Source of the DNA: Myxococcales bacterium
GTDB lineage: Bacteria > Myxococcota > Myxococcia > Myxococcales > Myxococcaceae
Direction: 5' to 3'
Assembly: GCA_009885595.1 (NCBI GenBank)
Contig: VFKJ01000647.1
Span: 1-7,267, forward strand
Length of the DNA stretch: 7,267 nt
Part shown: one piece after another, positions 1 to 6,395 of the stretch
Layout of the letters: the number at the start of each line of letters is the position of its first letter
How positions within the stretch are numbered: position 1 is the first letter of the stretch
Translations under genes and position numbers: made by a program
The notes under the pieces: model-generated
The model's input: the letters and a program-made list of their open reading frames with translations, nothing else
Told to the model about the DNA's origin: nothing
Databases searched by the model: none

Positions 1-1002
1 CCTGCGGGCAGCTCGCTGCAGGAGGTCACCCTGAGCAACAAGCGCGAGGGCACGGCGTACACCGTGTCTGCGGCGGCAGGGCAGATCACCACCGTCGCCG
101 GGGCCTTCGGCGCGGGCAACGCGGTGGTGGTGAGCTACCGCACCGATGGCCGCTTCGGCTGGAAGCGCTCCGCGGCCGACTCGTCGCAGAACCTCTACCC
201 CGCGCCCATCGCCGACTCCGACGAGGTGGACGCGTCGTGGGGCGACTGGAAGGGCCTGCCCCTGCTCGATGGCACCTACACGGTGGGCATGTGGGCCAAC
301 AAAGACTTCACCGTCACCCCCGCCGGCGTCGCCACCACCACTCAGGCGTGGAACGTGTGGAACAACGACAACACCACCTACCGGATGATGGCCAGGCCGG
401 CGACGAAGGACCTCCTCTTCGGCGCAGCCACCACCGTGCAGAAGCGCGCGGTCATCTCGTCGGGCGCGAACTGCAACGTGTGCCACACCGATCTCGCGGC
501 TCACGGCTTTGGCCGGCGTGGCCTGGAGACCTGTCTGCTGTGCCACAACGCCCCTGGCCTCGAGGACGGGCCCAAATACACCTACTCGGCCTGGTACGTG
601 CGGCCCACTCCGGGCGTCACCATGGACTTCCGCCAGCTGGCCCACCGCGTCCACGCGGGCAAGGAGCTGCGCCGCCCCTACGAGGTCAACGGCGTGTTCC
701 TGGGCGTGCCCTACGCGGTCACCTACGACAGCGTCGGCTTCCCCTCGTTCGTCGGCGGCGTCTCGGAGTGCACCAAGTGTCACGGCCCGGGAAACACCGC
801 CTGGCAGGAGCCCCAGACCCAGACTCACCCGCTGGCCGCCGCGCCGAAGCGGAACTGGGCCGAGGTGTGCAGCTCGTGCCACGATTCCGAGGCGGCCGAC
901 TCGCACTTCTTCGTGCAGACCAATAATGGATCTGAGTCGTGCTCCGTCTGTCACGGCAGGGGCCGGGAAAACTCAGTCGAAGTGGTGCACAAGGTCCGCT
1001 GA
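1..1002 (+). CDS. OmcA/MtrC-family multihaem c-type cytochrome, C-terminal part (5' end outside window)
   Basis: The reading frame is open from base 1, so the start lies upstream; the GTG at 64 is internal. About 140 residues of beta-rich sequence without cysteine come first. Five haem sites follow: CNVCH (472-486), CLLCH (532-546), CTKCH (769-783), CSSCH (868-882) and CSVCH (940-954). The stretch CNVCHTDLAAHGFGRR, the HRVHAG segment between haems 2 and 3, and the ending CSVCHGRGRENSVEVVH are hallmarks of the OmcA/MtrC decahaem family. Its members sit on the outer-membrane surface and pass electrons to metals or other extracellular acceptors. The visible layout (beta domain, then five haems) matches the C-terminal half (domains III and IV) of such decahaem proteins. 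Whether five more haems and a lipobox exist upstream cannot be seen. Family assignment is firm; the acceptor is unknown. Confidence 0.92.
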   Translation, partial: PAGSSLQEVTLSNKREGTAYTVSAAAGQITTVAGAFGAGNAVVVSYRTDGRFGWKRSAADSSQNLYPAPIADSDEVDASWGDWKGLPLLDGTYTVGMWANKDFTVTPAGVATTTQAWNVWNNDNTTYRMMARPATKDLLFGAATTVQKRAVISSGANCNVCHTDLAAHGFGRRGLETCLLCHNAPGLEDGPKYTYSAWYVRPTPGVTMDFRQLAHRVHAGKELRRPYEVNGVFLGVPYAVTYDSVGFPSFVGGVSECTKCHGPGNTAWQEPQTQTHPLAAAPKRNWAEVCSSCHDSEAADSHFFVQTNNGSESCSVCHGRGRENSVEVVHKVR

Positions 1003-1207
1003 AGGAGCGCACCGAGAGCCCCGCGAACCTCGACGCCACCGCGATCGATCAGTGCGGATCTGGGAGCCTCCAGCGCAACCCCTGCGTCGCCCCACAGAAG
1101 ACGCAATCTATTCACCCAGCCCCGCCGCCTTCCCTCCCCCCCCAAAGGAGGGCGCACCGTTTGCATGCGCAAGTACCCACCAACGCAGGAATTCTGAGGA
1201 CCCACCC
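1003..1207 (+). promoter_or_regulatory. Non-coding gap, possible terminator and/or promoter region
   Basis: This 205-base gap is the longest in the window. An inverted repeat, CCCTCC (1132-1137) and GGAGGG (1147-1152) around a 9-base C/A loop, could form a short G+C-rich hairpin, but no T tract follows, so a terminator is only possible. Just downstream, TTGC (1161-1164) and GCAA (1169-1172) form a small inverted repeat that could be an operator half-site pair. I see no convincing -35/-10 pair. The length of the gap suggests that the genes from 1208 onward may be transcribed separately from the OmcA/MtrC-type gene. Confidence 0.3.
1195..1200 (+). promoter_or_regulatory. Ribosome binding site for the monohaem cytochrome
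   Basis: TGAGGA lies 7 bases before the ATG at 1208. It fixes that start and rejects the much longer open frame that reaches back into the preceding gene. Confidence 0.7.
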
Positions 1208-1546
1208 ATGAAACGCTTCGCCCTGATCACGCTCGCCGCCGTCGCCCTCTCTTTCCACGCCCAGGCGGCGGACAAGAAGATCGAGCGCCTGTACGGCTCC
1301 AAGTGCGGCTCCTGCCACGGCAAGGACGGCAAGGCCCAGACGGAGAAGGGCAAGAAGATGGCGATGCGCGACCTCGCCTCCGAGGACTTCCAGAAGCTCA
1401 GCGACGCCGACATGATCAAGGGCATCAATGATGGCGTGAAGAAGGAAAAGGACGGCGTGAAGCAGGAAATGGACGGCTACAAGGAGGAGATCAAAGCGCC
1501 TGAAGTCGAGGCGCTCGTGAAGTACCTCCGCGAGTTCAAGAAGTAA
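1208..1546 (+). CDS. Small periplasmic monohaem c-type cytochrome
   Basis: A 112-residue protein. The signal peptide has a KR n-region and a hydrophobic core, with likely cleavage after AQA at residue 20, leaving a mature protein of about 92 residues. One haem site, CGSCH, is at 33-37 in the context KCGSCHGKDGK, typical of class I small cytochromes. By comparison with related monohaem cytochromes, Met88 (in KQEMDGY) is the best candidate for the distal ligand, followed by the usual C-terminal helix (VEALVKYLREF). The mature protein is rich in Lys and Glu. Three 7-residue units, DGVKKEK, DGVKQEM and DGYKEEI (75-95), occur in tandem. The likely role is a soluble electron shuttle between inner-membrane and outer-membrane cytochromes; the neighbours support this, but the partner is inferred. 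The gene lies 50 bases ahead of the barrel gene with no terminator visible between them. Confidence 0.92.
   Translation: MKRFALITLAAVALSFHAQAADKKIERLYGSKCGSCHGKDGKAQTEKGKKMAMRDLASEDFQKLSDADMIKGINDGVKKEKDGVKQEMDGYKEEIKAPEVEALVKYLREFKK
1430..1492 (+). repeat. Three tandem 21-bp in-frame units in the monohaem cytochrome gene
   Basis: The units are 1430-1450, 1451-1471 and 1472-1492. The first two differ at 3 of 21 bases; the third is more diverged but keeps the GAYGGC start and the Lys/Glu-rich pattern. They encode DGVKKEK, DGVKQEM and DGYKEEI. The predicted distal haem ligand Met88 is the last residue of unit 2. Confidence 0.8.
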
Positions 1547-1596
1547 TTCGAGCCCACTCTCCGCCGTCCCACGTCGCAGCGCCCCGGTCCAAGGCC

Positions 1597-2847
1597 ATGA
1601 GAGGCAGTCAGACAGTCGCCGCAGTCCTGGCCCTGGCCGTGGTCTTCGCCCTCCGTGCGCAGGCCGCCGACGTGAGCGTGTATTCCAACACGCTGGTGGG
1701 CGGCCGCCCGGACCTCGTCGATGGCCAGGTGAAGACGGTCGTTCCGATCTACCAACTGGTCGGCGTGCGGGCGAAGAACATCGAGGTGCCCGGCTTCGAC
1801 GACCTCGGCGTCGCGGTGGACGCCTGGGGTGGGCTGACGCTGCCCAACTCCGCGCAGGGCGTCGGCGCCGGTGACGTGAACCTCGCCTTCATCGAGGGCC
1901 GCGCTTTCAAGAAGCGGCTCAAGCTGCGCCTGGGGCGCCAGTTCGTGGTGGGGGGCGTCGCGCGCGCGATGTACTTCGACGGCCTCTCCGCCGAGTACCG
2001 CAGCCAGGTGGGCATCGGGCTGTCGGCCTTCACCGGCATTCCGGTGGACCGCCGCTTCGCCAACTTCCTCCAGGGCGACTTCGTGGTCGGCACCCGCGCG
2101 TTCTTTGCGCCGAGCTACACCACCGAAGTGGGGGCGTCGTTCATTCACATGCTCCAGAAGGGCGCGGTCGCCCGGCAGGACGCCGGCCTCGACCTGCGCT
2201 GGCAACCCTTCCGCTCGCTGGGGGTGGGTGGGGCCTTCGTGTGGAGCATCGCCGACGCGCGCATGGCCGAGTTCGACCTCGGCCCCCGCTGGACGCCCTC
2301 GGACAACTTCGAGGTGCAGCTCAACTACCGGCGCACCGCGCCTGACCTGTTTCTCCCCCGCAACTCCATCTTCACCGTCTTCGCAGACACCAGCCGCGAC
2401 GACGCCGGCGGCAGCATCACCTGGCAGCCGGCGCGGTTCGTCACCCTCTTCGCCGACGCCCGGGTGCTGTGGCTCAACGGCCAGCCGGGCTTCGACGCCA
2501 GCGGCCGGGTGCAGCTGCGCCCCTTCCGTTCCCCGGCCACCACGCTCACCGCGCAGTACCGCCGGCTGCAGGTGCCTTCCGCCAACGGCTTCCACCAGGC
2601 CCGGCTCGCCGCGCGCCACGTGCTGCCTTCCGGCTTCGGCCTGGCGGTGGACCTCGAGACCTACGCGCTCGACCAACCGGTGCGCGGGCAGACCTTGAGC
2701 TTCTCGATGTCGGCGACCGCGACGTACACCATCTCGAAGCAGTGGTTCATCGGCGCCACCCTGTTCGCCGCCACCACCCCCACCTTCGAGAGCCGCTACG
2801 AGGCGGTGGCCAAGCTCACTTTCCTGTTCCCCGAGGGACACCACTGA
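1597..2847 (+). CDS. Predicted outer-membrane beta-barrel protein, candidate porin of a cytochrome conduit
   Basis: A 416-residue protein. The signal peptide covers residues 1-23 (hydrophobic core VAAVLALAVVFAL, cleavage after AQA). The mature part has no cysteine. It alternates short amphipathic strands with aromatic or Arg-rich turns, for example GLDLRWQPFRSLGVGGAFVW and FEVQLNYRR. Its last strand, YEAVAKLTFLF, resembles a barrel-closing C-terminal strand. I do not recognise a named family. The length is near that of the roughly 400-residue OmbB-type porins of Geobacter conduits and well below MtrB/PioB (about 700 and more); the N-terminal CXXC reported for MtrB is absent. The ribosome binding site is poor (AAGG only 2 bases before ATG), but no better start is in frame. 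The stop codon overlaps the next ATG by one base, linking it to the 13-haem lipoprotein. The barrel call is fairly secure; a role as haem-conduit sheath is inference. Confidence 0.75.
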   Translation: MRGSQTVAAVLALAVVFALRAQAADVSVYSNTLVGGRPDLVDGQVKTVVPIYQLVGVRAKNIEVPGFDDLGVAVDAWGGLTLPNSAQGVGAGDVNLAFIEGRAFKKRLKLRLGRQFVVGGVARAMYFDGLSAEYRSQVGIGLSAFTGIPVDRRFANFLQGDFVVGTRAFFAPSYTTEVGASFIHMLQKGAVARQDAGLDLRWQPFRSLGVGGAFVWSIADARMAEFDLGPRWTPSDNFEVQLNYRRTAPDLFLPRNSIFTVFADTSRDDAGGSITWQPARFVTLFADARVLWLNGQPGFDASGRVQLRPFRSPATTLTAQYRRLQVPSANGFHQARLAARHVLPSGFGLAVDLETYALDQPVRGQTLSFSMSATATYTISKQWFIGATLFAATTPTFESRYEAVAKLTFLFPEGHH

Positions 2848-3899
2848 TGAGTGCCGCTCGCTCCTCACGCCTGCTGACCTTCGCGGCCGCCACGCTGCTG
2901 ACCGCCTGCGCCAGCCTCGTGGGCGTGTTCGTGTCGAACCAGGACACCCTTCGCATTCCCCACGCGCGCCACGCCGAAGCCGAGGTGGAGTGCGCCACCT
3001 GCCACGAGACGATCTTCGACTCGACCACGATCGACGAGGGCTCCTTCCCCACCGAGAAGACCTGCCTGGGCTGCCACAAGCAGGAGAAGGCCGACTGCGC
3101 CTTCTGCCACACCAAGCCCGACAAGCCGCTGAAGCTGCCCGCGCGCTCGCGCGACCTCATCATGAACCACAGCGCGCACATGGAGCGCGTGAAGGAAGAC
3201 TGCACGGTCTGCCACAAGCAGCTGCCCAACCCCTTCCGCACCGAATACCTGGCGCCGCCGATGGACGCCTGCCTCAGCTGCCACGTGCACCAGGAGCAGT
3301 ACGACGCGGGGAACTGTCAGGCCTGTCACAAGGACTTGAGCAAGTACAAGTACCGCCCGGTCGGTGACTTCTCGCACAAGGGTGACTGGGTGAAGAACCA
3401 CCGGCTCGACGCGCGCTCGGCCGGGGCTTCCTGCGCCAGCTGCCACGAGCAGACCTTCTGCAGCGAGTGCCACGCGAAGACGGTGGCCGCGAGGATCGAC
3501 TTCATCCTCCCGGAGCGGGTGGACCGGAACTTCATTCACCGCAACGACTTCACCAGCCGGCACCAGGTGGAAGCGCGCGCCGACGAGGCGATGTGCCAGC
3601 GCTGCCACGGGCTCAACTTCTGCCAGGCCTGCCACGCGCGCAACGGGCTCAACCCGCTCAGCGGCAACACCCTCGATCCGCACCCCACCGGCTTCGGAGA
3701 CGGGCTCGTTCACGGGCCGGTCGCGCGCAAGGACATCGTCAGCTGCGCGGCGTGTCACGATCAGGGGGCCGCTTCGAACTGCGTCAACTGCCACAAGGTC
3801 GGCGGCACCGCAGGTAACCCGCACCCGCCCGCATGGACGGTGCGCCACAGCCAAGAGGAGATCGGCCGCAATGTCATGTGCCAGGTCTGCCATCTCTGA
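2847..3899 (+). CDS. 13-haem c-type cytochrome lipoprotein
   Basis: A 350-residue protein starting at the ATG that overlaps the previous stop (TGATG), with GAGGG at 2833-2837 as ribosome binding site. The lipobox LTAC puts the lipidated cysteine at residue 21. Thirteen CXXCH sites start at residues 49, 73, 84, 119, 142, 157, 196, 205, 250, 259, 300, 312 and 345, about one haem per 23 residues. The last site ends one residue before the stop. Many extra histidines (such as HARH, NHSAH, HRNDF, RHQVEA) would provide bis-His ligation. Sites often come in pairs 9-12 residues apart (CASCHEQTFCSECH, CQRCHGLNFCQACH), as in cytochrome c7/c3-like proteins rather than MtrA. Residues 175-212 and 229-266 are an ungapped internal repeat. 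It is likely anchored to the outer membrane, on the periplasmic or outer face, and works as a haem wire with the coupled barrel. That side and partner are inferred. Confidence 0.93.
   Translation: MSAARSSRLLTFAAATLLTACASLVGVFVSNQDTLRIPHARHAEAEVECATCHETIFDSTTIDEGSFPTEKTCLGCHKQEKADCAFCHTKPDKPLKLPARSRDLIMNHSAHMERVKEDCTVCHKQLPNPFRTEYLAPPMDACLSCHVHQEQYDAGNCQACHKDLSKYKYRPVGDFSHKGDWVKNHRLDARSAGASCASCHEQTFCSECHAKTVAARIDFILPERVDRNFIHRNDFTSRHQVEARADEAMCQRCHGLNFCQACHARNGLNPLSGNTLDPHPTGFGDGLVHGPVARKDIVSCAACHDQGAASNCVNCHKVGGTAGNPHPPAWTVRHSQEEIGRNVMCQVCHL
3369..3644 (+). repeat. Internal 38-residue dihaem repeat in the 13-haem lipoprotein
   Basis: Two ungapped copies, bases 3369-3482 and 3531-3644 (residues 175-212 and 229-266), lie 54 residues apart. 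The shared pattern is F-x-H-x2-D-x4-H-x3-A-R, then CXXCH, three residues, F, CXXCH and A. The conserved non-motif histidines at repeat positions 3 and 11 are likely distal ligands of the paired haems. Confidence 0.75.
3854..3860 (+). promoter_or_regulatory. Shine-Dalgarno-like AGAGGAG that could serve an earlier start (3871)
   Basis: AGAGGAG lies 10 bases before an in-frame ATG at 3871, inside the end of the 13-haem gene. That start would overlap the previous gene by 29 bases and add 14 residues before the lipoprotein signal. The ATG at 3910 gives a compact signal peptide but has only a weak TGAG 9 bases upstream. The choice of start is therefore open. Confidence 0.4.
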
Positions 3900-3909
3900 G
3901 CCCCTCGCG

Positions 3910-5544
3910 ATGCTGAGGGGACGTGCTTCGGCGCTGCTCGCGGCCACGGCCCTGCTGCTTGCGGGCTGCGGCGTGGTGCGACCCAGCGACTTCCCGCAGG
4001 TGTGCCCCAACTACGACGAGGCGATTCGTCCGCTGGTGGAGGCGCGCTGCGCCCAGTGCCACTCGCCCACCCGCGCCGAAGGCGGGTACGTCATCGGCCT
4101 GCACACGCAGACGGTGTCGCGGCGGGACGACGGGACGGCCCGCGTCGATCCCGGCAATGACGACTCGCTCTTCCTGCAGGCCGCCAGGGGCACGCTGCCC
4201 GGGCACCCCGAGGTCGGTGAACTCGGCGAAGAAGAGCGCAAGGCGCTGGAGCACTGGGTGGTGGCCTGCCGCGGCGCCCCGCAGAAGCACGAGTACCACC
4301 CGCGCGGCTGGGCGACCTCGACCGACCCGGACCAGTTCCACGGAGTGGCGCTGCGCGCGAAGTTCTACCGCTTCGGCGAGTGCCAGAAGTGCCACGGCGA
4401 CGACCTGCGCGGCGGGAAGAGCGGCGTCGACTGCAACAGCTGCCACGTGAAGGGCCCGCTGGAGTGCAGCACCTGCCACGGCGATGAGACCTCTGCCGCG
4501 CCCCCGAAGGACCTGAGCTACGTGCGCCTGACCACCAGCCTCGGCGTGGGCGCACACCGCGCGCACGTCACCGATGGTCCGGCCCACAAGGCCTACGGCT
4601 GCGCCCAGTGCCACCAAGACGTGCAGAACGTCGAAGACGAAGGCCACTACCGCCGCCGGGGGGTGTTCCTCACCGGGCCGGCCGAGGTCATCCTGAGCTC
4701 GGGTCCCGGCGGCATCGCCAGCTGGGATCGCACCACCGCGACCTGCACCAACTCCGCCTGCCACGCGCCTTCGCCCGCCGACACTGCTTCCACCAAGAGG
4801 GACCCGGTGTGGACGCGCACGGGCGAGATCAGCTGCGGCAGCTGCCACGGGGCGCCGCCCTCGAGTCACGCGCAGGGCAACACCCAGTGCGAGCTGTGCC
4901 ACGGCGTGAGCTACGCCGGCGGCGGGGTGGACTTCGCGCTGCACCTCAACGGCACGGTCGACGTTCGCGGGGGCGGCCTGCGCTGCGACGCCTGCCACGC
5001 CGGCCCCGACAGCCCCACCTTCGTCGACCTGCAGGGCCGGGGGACCGACGCCGGCGTGCGGACGGTGGGCGCGCACGACGCTCACCTGCACGCGAGCCGG
5101 CTGCGCGGGCCGCTCACCTGCAACGAGTGCCACCTGGTTCCCGAGAACGTCTCCTCGCCGGGCCACCTCGACAGCGCCGGCCCCGCCGAGGTCACCTTCG
5201 ACGGCGGCATCGGGTCGTCCTTCGGGGCGGTGGCGGTCTACGACGCCTCGAACGCGACCTGCGCCAACTACTGCCACGGCGGCGGCGACTTCGGTCACCC
5301 CGACACCGCCCCTGGGCTCCTGCGCCTGCCCTCGTGGACGGGCGGCAGCGCTCAGGCGGCCTGCGGCACCTGCCACGGCCTGCCTCCGCAGGACGGCACG
5401 GCGGGCCACCTGGCCGCGGTCAGCCTCGCGTGCGCCGCCTGCCACTCCGGCACGGTGGGCGCGGACGGCGGCCTCCTCTTCTCCACCGGCCCCGACGGCG
5501 GCCTGACGTCGAAGCACCTCGACGGAAAGCTCACGGGTCAGTGA
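3910..5544 (+). CDS. Multihaem c-type cytochrome lipoprotein with Geobacter-type CX4CH...CXXCH repeats (13 potential haem sites)
   Basis: 544 residues from the ATG at 3910, chosen because it gives a compact lipoprotein signal (MLRGRASALLAATALLLAGC, lipidated Cys20); ATG 3871 is an alternative. Residues about 30-120 form a monohaem domain (CAQCH 47-51) bracketed by Cys32 and Cys120, resembling the small cytochrome domains of planctomycete-type proteins. A three-haem stretch follows (CQKCH 158, CNSCH 175, CSTCH 186). Then come two large repeats, 213-385 and 386-544. Repeat 1 carries CAQCH 231, CTNSACH 279-285, CGSCH 309, CELCH 327 and CDACH 359; repeat 2 carries CNECH 404, CANYCH 451-456, CGTCH 485 and CAACH 508. 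The pattern VGAH..H, CXXCH, AEV, TCxN..CH, WT, CGxCHGxPP matches the repeat named for Geobacter sulfurreducens CxxxxCH...CXXCH cytochromes. Eleven canonical sites plus CX4CH and CX3CH are present. A periplasmic or surface electron carrier is likely; its place in the chain is inferred. Confidence 0.9.
   Translation: MLRGRASALLAATALLLAGCGVVRPSDFPQVCPNYDEAIRPLVEARCAQCHSPTRAEGGYVIGLHTQTVSRRDDGTARVDPGNDDSLFLQAARGTLPGHPEVGELGEEERKALEHWVVACRGAPQKHEYHPRGWATSTDPDQFHGVALRAKFYRFGECQKCHGDDLRGGKSGVDCNSCHVKGPLECSTCHGDETSAAPPKDLSYVRLTTSLGVGAHRAHVTDGPAHKAYGCAQCHQDVQNVEDEGHYRRRGVFLTGPAEVILSSGPGGIASWDRTTATCTNSACHAPSPADTASTKRDPVWTRTGEISCGSCHGAPPSSHAQGNTQCELCHGVSYAGGGVDFALHLNGTVDVRGGGLRCDACHAGPDSPTFVDLQGRGTDAGVRTVGAHDAHLHASRLRGPLTCNECHLVPENVSSPGHLDSAGPAEVTFDGGIGSSFGAVAVYDASNATCANYCHGGGDFGHPDTAPGLLRLPSWTGGSAQAACGTCHGLPPQDGTAGHLAAVSLACAACHSGTVGADGGLLFSTGPDGGLTSKHLDGKLTGQ
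4546..5541 (+). repeat. Two large diverged cytochrome repeats
   Basis: Repeat 1 spans 4546-5064 and repeat 2 spans 5065-5541. Both begin VGAH-x-AH, then run through CXXCH, PAEV, TATC/NATC with an expanded haem motif, a WT segment, CGxCHGxPP and a further CXXCH. Both continue to an H-L-(N/D)-G segment. Repeat 1 has an extra CDACH site after that segment; repeat 2 ends the protein there. This looks like an old protein-level duplication, with clear residue similarity but no long identical DNA. Confidence 0.75.
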
Positions 5545-5546
5545 CC

Positions 5547-6395
5547 ATGGGCTGTTTGCTTCTCATGACCGTCGAGCAGGCGCGGATGTTCCCCCCGCGC
5601 CGCGACGGCACCATGCGCAAGCGGGTGGCCTTCGGCACCGAGCGGGCCGGGCAGCTCAACCCGCTCTTGTCCTTCGTCGAGGACTGGATGCGCTCGCCCG
5701 GCGGCTACGTCGAGCATGTGCACCAGGGCTTCGAGACCGTCACCCTGGTGTACCAGGGCCAGGTGTCCTGCACCGACGCCCACGGCGCCCGGGTGGTGCT
5801 CGAGGCCGGCGACGTGCAGTGGGTCAACACCGGCCGGGGCGTGATGCACGCCGAGATGGCCGAAGGTGAAGGCGAAGCCCACCTGATCCAGCTGTGGCTC
5901 AACCTCCCCGCCGACCAGAAGCTGCTCGAGCCGCGCGGGGCGCACTTTCCCTCGGCCACGGTGCCGCTGGTGGAGCGGCCCGGCGCGCGCGTTCGCGTGA
6001 TCGCGGGAGATTTCGAAGGCGAGCGCGGCATCGCGAAGGCGGGCTGCGGCGCGCGGGTGCTCGACGTCAGCCTCGAGGCGGGCGCGGACCTCTCGCTCGC
6101 CATTCCTTCGGGCCACCTCGGCCTGGTCTACGTGGCCAGGGGCGAGTTCACCTCGGGCGCCCACACCGCGCGCGAAGGCGACGTGTTGCACTTCTCCGCG
6201 AAGATCTCCGACCAGCTGGGGTTGCGCGCCTCGGAGCCCACCCACCTGGTGGTGCTCGACGCCGCGCCGCTCGCCGAGCCCGTCATCGTGAACGGTCCGT
6301 TCATCATGAACACCGCCACCCAGATTCAACAAGCCTACGCCGAGTTCCGCGCAGGCACCTTCGCAGCGCCCCTACCGGAGGCTCCGAGAGGCTGA
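5547..6395 (+). CDS. Pirin family protein (double cupin, metal-binding)
   Basis: 282 residues from the ATG at 5547, two bases after the previous stop; ATG 5565 (Met7) is an alternative, and neither has a strong ribosome binding site. The N-terminal cupin carries all four metal ligands expected from human pirin: His57 and His59 (EHVHQGFETVT), His101 and Glu103 (GVMHAE). The preceding GDVQWVNTGRG is also typical, as is the C-terminal NGPFIMNT...AYAEFRAGTF. No signal peptide is seen, so it is cytoplasmic. Known pirins bind iron; some oxidise quercetin and others act as redox-sensitive regulators, but the substrate cannot be read from the sequence. It is shorter at the N-terminus than many bacterial pirins. 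Its position directly behind a cytochrome lipoprotein gene suggests co-transcription; a functional tie to electron transfer is unproven. Confidence 0.9.
   Translation: MGCLLLMTVEQARMFPPRRDGTMRKRVAFGTERAGQLNPLLSFVEDWMRSPGGYVEHVHQGFETVTLVYQGQVSCTDAHGARVVLEAGDVQWVNTGRGVMHAEMAEGEGEAHLIQLWLNLPADQKLLEPRGAHFPSATVPLVERPGARVRVIAGDFEGERGIAKAGCGARVLDVSLEAGADLSLAIPSGHLGLVYVARGEFTSGAHTAREGDVLHFSAKISDQLGLRASEPTHLVVLDAAPLAEPVIVNGPFIMNTATQIQQAYAEFRAGTFAAPLPEAPRG

Noticed and set aside
1132..1152. Hairpin as a rho-independent terminator
   Set aside because: The stem is only 6 bp and no T tract follows, so I record it as a possibility within the gap and not as a terminator.
1161..1172. TTGC-N4-GCAA as a defined operator
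   Set aside because: Arms of 4 bases are expected often by chance and no second copy is seen in the window.
509..1207. Upstream extension of the monohaem cytochrome frame into the OmcA/MtrC-type gene
   Set aside because: Off-frame, low-complexity sequence. A good ribosome binding site and a signal peptide fix the start at 1208.
1477..2868. Long open frame on the - strand (463 codons) across the barrel gene
   Set aside because: Its translation is Gly/Ala/Arg/Glu/His-rich without domain signals or a signal peptide. It is the usual antisense shadow of a G+C-rich gene whose + strand frame has a signal peptide and coherent barrel pattern.
2865..4010. Long - strand open frame opposite the 13-haem lipoprotein
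   Set aside because: Val/Ala/Arg-rich shadow with no recognisable motif; the + strand coding is unambiguous.
3874..5517. Very long open frame on the - strand (547 codons) opposite the CX4CH-repeat cytochrome
   Set aside because: Low-complexity Ala/Val/Arg/Gly composition; the + strand carries 13 ordered haem motifs and a lipobox.
4608..5546. Upstream extension of the pirin frame by more than 300 codons, suggesting a fusion protein
   Set aside because: The extension is an Arg/Pro-rich off-frame reading of the cytochrome gene. Pirin homology begins only after the ATG at 5547.
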